A stretch of 64,000 bases of DNA from Heterodera schachtii. Taxonomy: Eukaryota; Nematoda; Chromadorea; Rhabditida; Heteroderidae. Each line of letters begins with the position of its first letter. Position 1 is the first letter of the stretch. The notes under the pieces are model-generated. The model was not told the origin of the DNA and did no database searches. It saw only the letters and a program-made list of their open reading frames with translations. Both the position numbers and the translations under genes were made by a program. Below, piece by piece: positions 20,437 through 30,539 of the stretch. The stretch spans positions 953,001 through 1,017,000 of the forward strand of contig SIJG01000041.1 of NCBI GenBank assembly GCA_023374025.1. Reading direction: 5' to 3'.

Positions 20437-23400
20437 TGTTCAACAACAACACCACCTACACAAATGACTCTTTTTCTTCTGATTTTGTCCGTCTTCGACG
20501 TGTCCATCCCACGGCGAATTTCAGTCATTTTGAAATTCGAATTCATTTCCGCTTCCAATTTGTGCGCTTTTAGTCAGCGAAGGCTTTGCCCAATCGAACG
20601 GCGCCTTTCCGCCGGCGGAAGTGCCGTCGACGAAATTGGACAACGAAAGTGAGCGGAACGGAGGCGGCAAAGGGCTGCACAAATTGTTGCGCGGCGAATC
20701 GATCAAATGCGCGTGCCATGTCAACGATTACCCGCCGTGGACCGGCGAAGTCCACGGACTTTCCCAGGAATGTCGGGGGCATCGGTTGGGTTGGCCAAGC
20801 CAAAAGAGTGGCCATTTGTCTCCAAATTTGGCCAAATTTGCTTCGTCATAATGACTTTTTAGGCTTTGCACAGCAAATGTTGGAAGACGAAGGCATTTTG
20901 GTCCTTTGTTTTGGTCAGATTCATTTTAAACAAATCAAAAAAATTTAAATTTACATCAGAAAATGCCAAATTCTTTTCATTTCTTTAGGTTCTTTGCACA
21001 TTATGCGGTGCCTTTACAACTTATCAAGTGATCGAAGAATATTCGCAAGGAAAAACTGCGACAAGCAACACAATTCGATTGGTTAGCAATTTGCACTAAT
21101 TATGCTCTGATCAGTTAGGCCGGCCTCATTAGGTGCCTAATCTCTCCCTGCCGGCCATTACGGTGTGCCCCAAAGTGCCGGATGCGCTGAACGGGGATTT
21201 GCTTTACCAAGACATACGAGCAATCATTCCACATTTGACGAAGTCAATGGCGGACAATTTGATCAAATATTGGATAGGCGGGAGCGGACTCGAGAACATG
21301 GCAAACGGAGGGACAGAACGCATTTTGTAATTGGAGCAACATTCAGAACGAATTGTCCATCTTTAATGCTTCGTATTTGGAAGAACTTGACGATTTGTAC
21401 CAGAGATGGAGACAGAACAGCGAGACGAAAGCATTTTTCCAGAAAATACAGGTAAAAATGGAGAGGGAAGGAAGAGAGAGAGAGGAGAGAGTGAGTGAGT
21501 GAGAGAGAGATAGGGACAGACAGACAGAGAATAAAGAACTTAACAATGGCATGCCATTTAAGGGTAAATACGGATACAAATGCACGGATTTTTTCAAAAA
21601 ATGCGAGTTGGGCGGACAGAAGAAAAATTGGTGAGGGAAAAGCGGCAAAAAAGGGGGGGGGGGCATTTGCTAACTTTGCTAATCACATCGCTTTCATCAA
21701 AAGTTGCAAAGAAATATTCAATCAAAAGGCTGTGATGCGCCGCGGATTCTGTTACCAGACGCGGGAGGGATTGAACCAGGCAAGCGGAAAAAGAAAAAGC
21801 ATTAATTAACCACAGAGAAAGGAATTGGGACGGATAATTAACAAAAAACATGGGAATAATTGGACAATGGGCGAGGGAATCCAAACCGATGAGCAAATAA
21901 AGAATCAATCAATGATCGATGCCAACTTCAGGAAGAAGCGGACGATATTGGCCGATTGGTGCTGGAGATCAAGGAACTTCCCAGCATAACTTCGCCGCAC
22001 TTTGGACACAAGCAGGCAACTTAAATCATAAGCAGATTTACTATACTCTAATTGATTTGACGAAAATGAGGCTGGGGAGAGGGGTGACCGATCAGTGCTG
22101 AGAGCAATCACTCTTCAGAAGTGATCTAAGATTAGAGTTTAGAAGCTGCGATCACTCCAAAGAGTGATCGACTGATTAATGTTACGAAGTGATCACTTTT
22201 ATTTCCATTTTCGTTTTGTTCAGCCACAAACTGTAATCTACATAAATGACAACTTCGAGGAAGTGTTGGACTTTCCCCGCTTCTATTTGTATCAGAATGA
22301 ATGGAATCGGATGCATATCACCGCACGACGCATCGAATTGCTTGAGCACCCCAACTGACTGCACTAATAAAGTAAACGGAGGGGTAAAAGGGTAATTAAC
22401 GGGAGTGAAAACGGGAGAAACATCAGTTTTAATGGGGAAGTTGGGGGAAGGGGCCGTTTAGCAGTCGATTGAAAAAGCGTAACCAATGGGAATTAAATCA
22501 AACTATTCAGGTGTTTGGCAAAGACTCCAATTGCATTGTGCGCAATTGGCTTTCTTCGACGGTAATTGACCATTTCAACTGCACATTGCCATATTTGGAC
22601 ACTGTGTGAGTTTGGCAATGCGTTCAAATGCCGTAAATCGAAGTCCCTTTGTGTTTTCACAGCAGAGGAATATCGCCAGAACTGCCCACTTGCGAGCCGT
22701 TGAAAATTGCCAAAAAGTGAATGCTTAAACTATGCTACGCTTGGTCAGGCTCCACATAAATCAGTGATTGAGTCGCTCGCCACCCGCCCCTCTCCCCCCT
22801 CCTTCCCGTTGGATCAGTCGATCGCCACCCCTCCCCCCCCCGCCGGTTCGATCATTCGATCGCCACCCTCTCCCCTCCCCCCCGCCGGTTCGATCATTCG
22901 ATCGCCACCCTCTCCCCTCCCCCCCCCGCCGGTTCGATCATTCGATCGCCACCCTCCCCCCCCCCCCCCGCCGGTTCGATCATTCCATCGCCACCCCCTC
23001 CCCTCCCCCCCGCCGGTTCGATCAGTCGATCGCCACCCTCTCCCCTCCCCCCCCCTTCGATCATTCGATCGCCCCTTCCTCCTGGCTATTCCTCACAAAA
23101 TGGCTTTTCACTTTTCCAACTTCTCTCTGCTGATTGCTATCCCTTCCCGTTCAGCTACACCGATATCATTCAGCTGGTCCACTCGGGTTCTGTGCACGGC
23201 CCAAAGTGTATCCCGGGCTGCAACCGGTGGGAGTACAGGTACTGCCCGATGCCCTCGCCCGCCCTGTCCTCAATTGGACGTTGTCCGTGCCCCTCCCTTA
23301 AGTGTTTCCCTCCAGCAGAGTCCCTCTCTCCAGGACTTCGCTAATTATGTCAGAAAACTCTTTATAAGCTATTGGTTGAATCAATGCCTTTAGACGTTCA

Positions 23401-24388
23401 ATTTGGAGGTGTCCTTCTACGACTTGCAGTACGAACATCTCAAAGAAGTGACTCATTGGGACCATTAAGGGTTAATTACTCAATTAGTTACCCTTTTCCC
23501 CCATAAGGTGGTTACCATCACAGTGCCCGGCTTTATGTCTCAAATTGGGGGACAGGTCAGTCACAACTCATAAGCATTAGTAGTGTGAAACACAATTAGC
23601 CATTTAATTGACATTATGCCAAATAAGATATCGTTTCCGATTAATATCAAAATTCACTTCAGTTCGGCTTTTTCCTCGGCTTGTCGATCATCACAGTGAT
23701 ACAGGTGGAGGAGGAGGGAGGGGCGAGATGAAAAGCCACACAATCTTCTCGGGGGGACGAAAAGCCACAATCTCGGGGGGACGAAAAGCCACACAATCTT
23801 CTCGGGGGGACGAAAAGCCACAATCTCGGGGGGGGGGGGGGAGGGAGGTGTCCCCAGCGGTGTCGTCCGATTGGCACTGCCTCCGCAATTGCTTTCCCAT
23901 GCACCCCTTTTTTAGATGACTAGTTTCGCGGTTTGGTCCACTTTTCGTACCGTACTTTTTCTTGGCAATCGGAGGAAATTCGATTGGGTTTTTTCATTGA
24001 ATGGAATTTCGCTTGAAAAGCGAGCGCCAGAAAATGCAGCAGAAGAGAATGTGAACGTAGGACAACACGAAAACAGCCGAGAGAGCACAATGAATGGTAA
24101 GGAAAAATACGGTTTTTAAAAGAAAATTTATGAAATTGATGTCCTTTTTCAATTATTTACACTTACAAATTAGCCAATTTCTAAACGGGCGACGTTGGCT
24201 ATTAATAATTTATCGAAAAGGGACACATTTTGCCATTTGGACTCTCCGAATAAGCCTTACCCAATTAAATAAAATTAGGACTAGCAAAAATAAAAACAAA
24301 ATTATAGTCCTTTAATTTCATGTTTTTGTTGTTGCCAGAAATTCAGAAATCACAGAAAGGCGAGAGAGAGTGTCAAACAGAGAAGTGA
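20437..24388 (+). CDS. DEG/ENaC (degenerin-like) amiloride-sensitive sodium channel subunit
   Basis: Two-pass channel subunit. Recognisable exons: ~20571-20800 (N-terminal cytosolic part), 20989-21081 (TM1, CTLCGAFTTYQVIEEY), 21133-21451 (LPAITVCPKVPDALN), 21932-22015, 22224-22371 (VIYINDNFEEVLDFPRFYLY), 22511-22605 (CIVRNWL...FNCTLPYLD), 22673-22716, 23155-~23242 (KCIPGCNRWEY), 23395-23447, 23508-23555, 23663-23704 (GGQ|FGFFLGLSIITVIQ, the TM2/selectivity region), 23916-24096, 24339-24388. The Cys-rich loop and the GGQFGFFLG motif fix the family. The intron after 22015 has a GC donor. The frame breaks at 21310-21312 and 22349-22352 (see findings). Start at 20437 (MFNNNTTYTND) is a guess. Confidence 0.85.
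22800..23075. repeat. C-rich minisatellite with CGATCATTCGATCG in a DEG/ENaC intron
   Basis: About six copies of a roughly 41-bp unit: CCCCGCCGGTTCGATCATTC followed by GATCGCCACCCTCTCCCCTC. Copies differ in C-run length and at ATCATT/ATCAGT. It fills most of the intron 22717-23154. Confidence 0.9.
23735..23855. repeat. Short tandem repeat GGGGGACGAAAAGCCACAAT
   Basis: Four copies of CGGGGGGACGAAAAGCCACA alternating with CAATCTTCT or ATCT spacers, ending in a G run. It lies in the DEG/ENaC intron 23705-23915, right after the exon encoding TM2. Confidence 0.85.
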
Positions 24389-24645
24389 GAGTGATGATGA
24401 GAAGACGTTCAAAAAGTGAAAAAGACGAAGAAACCACGCAAAAGAGAAGGCTGAAACTAATCAAACAGCAATCATTTGACGAAGGCGGAATTTCAAAATG
24501 TTAAAACAATTTTTGAATTGAAAGTACGTTCGATTTTACATTCAATTAAAAACAATAAAATTCAAAACATAGAAATAAAAAGTAAATTTCAAAGTCAAAA
24601 GTCCTGAGAAAATACAACACCAATTGGTCAAAGAGATCGAAAAGT

Positions 24646-27600
24646 TCACTTAATCAAAACGCCAAACTCGCACTTCATCTCCACCGCCAGCAATTGCATT
24701 CGCTTCTCCTCCGACTCCAACGCATTCCCATCGGAACATTCCGCGACCATTCGCGCCCAATCCAACAGCAAAAAGCGATCGTCGCGACTCGTTTTTCTAC
24801 TGCAATTGCTAAATTGAAAAATTAAATTGCCCAAATGTTCGTTCCGGCGCTAACTTTTCAGCGGACACAAAGAGACGCAATTGGTCGTTGAAAGTCCGAA
24901 AGTCTTCCGCATGTTCGCCAACCTAAAACGAATAGAAAACAATGAATGGCTTTTCGCTTTTCCGTGCGCTCACCAACCTCGGGAATTGTAACTGCGACAA
25001 TGCGTGGCGGACGTGTAAAAATAGTGATAGTTTTCCTCGTAATTTTTCATCAGCGTGATTTTGCCCTGGTCGTATTCATTTGGCAAAGTTTCGCTGAACC
25101 AATTGCAAAGCAAAGAGAGAAACTCCGACGGGTCAGGAGAGCGTTGGCAATGCACAATTTGATCATGGCCATAGAAAACGAACAGATAGGAAAACTCGAA
25201 GTGGACCAAACGGGACTGATTGGCCAGGAACATTGTGTTGTCGATGAGACCCGACTGGATGAAAATTCTGAGGCGGGGGGGGGAGAATCGGAAAAATATG
25301 CAAATTGTAAGCCAAATGATGGTCCGCCGACTCACCCAATGTCCAGCGGGTGCTCCAGCGACCGCAAAACATACGCATTTTTCAGCGTTTCTTCGTCCAG
25401 CCGTTGGAGCAGTGAATCGGTGAGCAAAAGGCGTGAAATGCGCACCAATCGATCGCCCCGTGCGGTGCTCAATTCGTCGGTGGAACTGTTCAGCTGCTTG
25501 GACAACTCTTTGCTCCGTTCGTCCACCGCCGTCACAACGTCGCGCACATTGGTGTGCACCTGAAAATCCTGAAAAAAGTCACTTTGCTTAGTGAAAAACC
25601 AAATCAACAGCTGAAGGCTTTCCCGAACATCCCAAAAGATATTTGAAAATATTTTTGGGAAAAATGAAATCCCGGCCCACAATCAGCAATAAAGTGTCCA
25701 AATTAAAACACCGCATTTCATTTCCACGTTCGATTTTACCTGACTGTTCAATTTCCGTCGGCGCACTGGCCCTTCGTTTTTAGTTTTTGGAGGTTTTTTC
25801 TAAAATCCAATGGAAATGGCTCACTTTCATTAAAATAACATACCAAAAATTTCGTTGTAGACGAAGCGATGAAAAAGGGACTTTTTTCATTCGCCGTTTG
25901 ACGCGAAATCTTAAAAATGGATGAGTTGGGATTTTTAGCAAATGCTCAATAAACTTACGACATTTCCCTCTTCGATGAGAAAAGTGCGAGTCAAAATTTC
26001 GTCAGAAAAACGAAGGACCGAAAAAAGATGGAAACTTTCATAATTTAATATAATTTCGGCACCTTTTCACCAATTGCAAGTTTGCGCTTCACTAAATCGA
26101 GGTTTGTATTTTAATGAGATCAAAAGCACTCACATTTCTGCTCTGCCTCATATTCCTTGAGTTTGCGCTGAAAATCAAAATGATAATTGAAAATAATTTT
26201 TCAGTTCGGTGCTCTCCATTCCTCCCAATTATCTGAATATATATATATACAGTAAAAACGTACAATTTTGATTTTTCCCGAATATTTGGGCCTTTCATTT
26301 TTAGCCGGTGATTGGCTTCGTCAGAGATAAAATTGGAGGATCAAAAATGTCGAACTCACTAAATTTCCACGCTTTTTCAAATTTGTGAAAAAACTCAAAT
26401 CAGACCTCCGTTTCTGTGGCGATTCTTTGGAAATTCTGTGAAGACCGTCAGCAGAAGCCGAACATTGAGCAGAGTCAGCAGTGGCGGGTGTTTTCAACTG
26501 CGGCTCATTGCATTGCGCCACTCCAACGTTTGACAGCGAACGATTGTTGGGCCCGCAATTTGCAGCCGTTGCTTAACAAAACAAAATTACAATTTTTCGG
26601 ATTTATTCATTTTTCAAGAATTTTACCCCTTTGAGGGGGAGACTTTTCTCTGGCCAATTACCCGGGGATTTGAGGGGCGAATACGGCCTCGCCAATGCCT
26701 TGTCCGCTGGGGTTGGAGGAGGAGAAGCGCGCGTCCTTTCGCTCCCCGTCCCTTCGCCCTCCTCTTCGTCGCTTTGTTCTTCCCCCTCTTCGCCTTCCTC
26801 GTCCTCCTCTTCCGAGACCATTTCCTCCTCTTCCTCCCCTCTCCCCGGTTCATCTTCAGTTCTCTTCTCGTCTTCTTTTCTGCCACTTTCTTCCTGCTCC
26901 CGCTTGACCTCCCTCAGCGGCTGCGTTTCATCCGCTTTCGGTTCGTTTTGCGGAGAATCCTCGACAATTTCGAACATCGTTTTGTCCCCAAAGGGCAGTG
27001 TGTACACGTCCGAGTCGTCCTCCTCCTCTATGCCTCCCTTTTCAATTTCCTCCCCTCGCGTTGCTTTTTCCGTCCCTTTGTCAGTGTCCAAAGTCACCGC
27101 CTTTGATGCCATGCCAACATTCGGCTGACTGTGCGTGGCATTAGTCAGCTCTTTTCCCGCCGCCTCTTTGTTGGCCGTCTCCTCCTCCTTCTGCTCGTCC
27201 ACTTCGATCACCTCCTGTTTCACCGCCTTTTCCGTTTTGTTCTTCCGCTGTTCCGTTTCGTCTTCGGTCCGTCTCTTTTTTGACTGTTCATTTTCACACC
27301 GTTTTTCTTCCCTCTTCAATGTCCAATTTGGCATTTTCGGCGTGCATCCGCCAACCGACCCAACAAAAAGCACCGAAGAATTCGGCGACTGTTGTGCTTC
27401 TGCCGAACGCCTTTTGCGCAATGCCGTCAATGACTTGGGCTCGTCATCGACCAGGTCAGGACTGGCGATGGTAATCAGAACGGGCGGACTCGCGTTTTTA
27501 GTCTGAGAAATTCCTTTTAGTCCGGTAAAATTAAGTGACGGACAATGGATTGAATAACTCACCTCCTGAAATGCTCGGCGAATAAAGAAGTCCTTTTTCG

Positions 27601-28616
27601 ATTGCTGCTGTCGCTCTGTAAAACGAATTGGCAATTTGTTTTGTTTTATTGAAAGTTCGGTAATACTGGAGAATCTGGGCTCCACCCAAAAAAATCATTT
27701 TTCTGTTATGGAAAGACCAACCCAGGCGTTTTCGGGGCTTCTGATCACGAATATGATATCAGATTGTAAAAATGATTGACTTTATCATTGATTTTGGGAT
27801 CTTAGATTTTCGAAATTTTGATCAAATGTTCCATCTTTTTCGGTGAGGCAACCATATATGAGCAGCACTATTTATTAGCCAATGAGATTGATATAGAACA
27901 ATTCGCATAAAACATAAGCAATCAACGTTTATTATCCTGCCATTAATTAATTTGGAACTTTTGATCATATTGATAAAATTCGAAAATCTATGTTTTTCGA
28001 GAACAATGATAAAATCAATGATTTTTGCAAATCTGATATCATATTCGTGATCGGAAGCCCCGAAAACCCCAGGTTTGGTCTTTCGATGACAAAAAACAAA
28101 TTTTTTTTTTTGGGTGGAGCCCAGATTCTCCAGTATTACCGAAAGTTCACCTCTCCACGCGCCAATCTCTTCAACGAATTCCTTCACAAATGGCCAAATC
28201 AAAGTGACGTCCTGAATTGCGCGCCTGTCATTCAGCTTCTGTTCCTCCAATTTTGCCCACATTTCGTCAATTATGCTTCTGTACAGCGTTTCATCACATT
28301 TAACTAAAAGAAAATTATTTTATCCCATAAAATGGCAAATGTTGAAGCTAAACCTGTCTTTTCGTTTGCCTTCACTAAAATCGCCAAGACGAGTTCAGAA
28401 AAATTTTCGAGTGCCTCGAACTCAAAAAATGTTTTTGAGTCTTTTCGCAATGCTTTGCATTTTGCGGCAATCCAACCGAGGAAATCAGCTAAAATTAAAT
28501 TGTAAATTTGTGCTTAATTTTACTCGTATACCTTTTGAAAGTTCGCCTTGCTCGCTAATCTTACGATTCCCTGAAATGTCTTCGTCGCTGCAAGACGAAG
28601 TGATGCTCTTTGACAT
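24646..28616 (-). CDS. Unrecognised protein with helical N terminus and large acidic middle
   Basis: I do not recognise this gene. Exons I can support: 28532-28616 (MSKSITSSCSDEDISGN start), 28354-28488, 28151-28303, 27563-27615, 26627-27502, one near 26400-26560, several short ones 25740-26170, 25332-25560, a group at 24946-25310 and the last ending with stop at 24646. The N-terminal 130 residues look helical (DFLGWIAAKCKALRKDSKTF). The 876-nt exon is rich in Glu/Lys and Ser/Pro, with PLKSPGNWPEK and LYTLPFG-like pieces, suggesting a disordered, probably nuclear region. The C-terminal third is a folded-looking domain (DERSKELSKQLNSSTDELS, RISRLLLTDSLLQRLDEETL). The intron 27616-28150 holds a MITE. 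Confidence 0.6.
27659..28140. mobile_element. hAT-like MITE (482 bp) with long terminal inverted repeats
   Basis: Ends are inverted copies: GGTAATACTGGAGAATCTGG at the left and its complement at the right, with homology continuing through GGGCTCCACCC, the GATATCAGATT/AATCTGATATC stretch and on inward for over 100 bp. The direct repeat GAAAGTTC (27651-27658 and 28141-28148) is a perfect 8-bp target duplication, as expected for hAT transposons. No transposase is encoded. It lies in a short intron of the acidic-protein gene; without it the intron would be about 45 nt. Confidence 0.85.
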
Positions 28617-28856
28617 AAATTTGAATGAACGCAGTCAGAAATAATATGTAAGCTAAAAGGTTTGCTTTCAGTCAGTTTCAATGTTCAATGGAGGAGTTAA
28701 TTTGAAGTGTAACACTTTCGAGAATGAACAATTTTTTCGGCGTTAAGGCAATTGACAAAAAAGGTAAAAATACGCTACCAGGATTCAGTTTTTCACGTTT
28801 AAAGATGAATACAAGTAAAAACAGTTTTTTTTTTAATTTACAATGTAAGATAGGAA

Positions 28857-29617
28857 GGCTCTAATGCAGTTTACGCGATCAATCGACTTTTACGCGTACT
28901 TGGTCAATCCATACATCCTTGGTATCAATTGAAAGCTTAAAGTCTTGGGAATTTATAAATACAAAAAAGAGCAAATATTTGCATTAAGAAAAAAATTTCA
29001 ATGTAAACCTGAAATTCATTATTTTTCGCGTATATTCAACAATTATTGCCTTTATCCCAGAATATTTCTATATAAAAACTTCTGTGGACTTTAAGCAAGA
29101 ATATAAGTTTTGAACAAGAAAGAAAAAAGTTATGACTTAAGAAACCGAGGATAGTCATTGATTGGACGGGTCGATAGCAGTTCGTACAATGGCGTTTCGT
29201 ACAATTTGAAATGGGAATGGCCATAACTTTTTTGTTCGTCAGTTAATTTCTTCAAAATTGGTATCACTCGAAAGCTCTACATGTTTATAAGCTATCATTA
29301 AGCAGAAGCTAAGCGATTAATCATCTCACCAAAAAGTTATGATTTATAAGACTTAAAAATTCAAGAAAATCCTAATTTTTTCTAAACTATAAATCATAAC
29401 TTTTTGGCGAGATGATTAATCGCTTAGCTTCTGCTTAATGATAGCTTCTAAATACGTAGATCTTTCGAATGATACCAATTTTGAAGAAATTAACTGACGA
29501 ACAAAAAAGTTATTGCCATTCCCATTTCAAATTGTACGAAACGCCATTGTACGAACTGCCTTGACCCCTGATTGGACACGTAAAAGTCGATTGGACGCGT
29601 AAACTGCATTAGAGCCG
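28857..29617. mobile_element. Fold-back/MITE element (761 bp) with internal palindrome
   Basis: Termini GGCTCTAATGCAGTTTACGC and the inverted GCGTAAACTGCATTAGAGCC flank the element; the second terminal-repeat segment TCGACTTTTACG is also inverted. A perfect 8-bp direct repeat GATAGGAA lies at 28849-28856 and 29618-29625. The core holds two arms of about 170 bp (roughly 29176-29345 and 29391-29563) that are near-perfect inverted copies around a 45-bp loop, so the RNA would form a long hairpin. No coding sequence. Confidence 0.85.
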
Positions 29618-30187
29618 GATAGGAATACGACAGGAAGGACAAAAAAGTTTTTAAAAAAGTTGCAAAAGTATGGCGTAATAAAGCGCTATTTTCAAATAAA
29701 AAACGAATATCTTTGTGATCACCTAATCTCAAGTAAAGACTCCAATCCGCTTCAAACCACTTAAATCAGATTTTTAGAAATTATAAAAAAGTGAGGCACT
29801 GACTGATTGAGTAAACTAAAAGATATTTAGGGCGAAAATTTTCCGAAACTTTTTCTCTTCAAAATATCGAGGAATTTATTCATTAAATACAATTTCAAAA
29901 ATAATTTCATAATGGCTGGGCTTGGCATGTGCCACCGGTGCTTCGGCTGATCACCTCTTCTGTCTGATCACTTTCATTTTCTCTCTTTCTGATCATTTTC
30001 TTTTCTTTCGTTCTTTCCTCCCCCGCTTTTCCGTCGCCTTTTCACTTTTTCCCCGCGTCTCCGAGTCGGTTCAGTGAGGCAAAGTTCTTCAAAATGTGAT
30101 TGACCAATTCGGCATTTTTTCTCTTTGCCATTACAATTCTTTCCTTCGCTCCTTCGTCTCCTCCTTTTTCATTTTCCATTCGCTTAA

Positions 30188-30530
30188 TTAATTAATTTTA
30201 ATTTTTTCCCCATTTTTCCTTTTCCTTCTCACAATTTCTTTTGGTGGCTGTGCCGCGAGAAAAATTCGAAATGGGCGAATGTTCTGCTCACTTTTGGCGT
30301 CATATCCGAGCAATGATCGGAGCATTGTGTCACTGATCGGGTCATAAGCATACTGTAAAAGGAGGGGGGCGGCAATTTGTTACGGTAGACAAAAAAGAGA
30401 TGTTTACTGTACTTGTTCCATGGGCCAAACGAATGAATCGTCCGCCGGTGCCGACGAATTGGCGAATTGTGCAGTGAACAGAAAAACATCGAGAACAGTT
30501 AAGAGAATGGCGGAGGAGGAGCAGAAGGAA
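30188..30530 (-). CDS. Small secreted protein or peptide precursor, unrecognised
   Basis: Open frame with an apparent signal sequence (SSAILLTVLDVFLFTAQFANS) then APADDSFVWPMEQ. It joins across a GT-AG intron (about 30356-30410) in phase 0 to YAYDPISDTMLRSLLGYDAK and SEQNIRPFRIFLAAQPPKE, ending RRKRKNGEKIKIN and a stop at 30188. No ATG is in frame in the exon that carries the signal sequence; a stop lies just upstream, so the initiator must be on an unseen upstream exon. Length (under about 100 residues) and basic C terminus suit a secreted effector or peptide precursor. I cannot name a family. Confidence 0.45.
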
Positions 30531-30539
30531 CGGAAAAGT

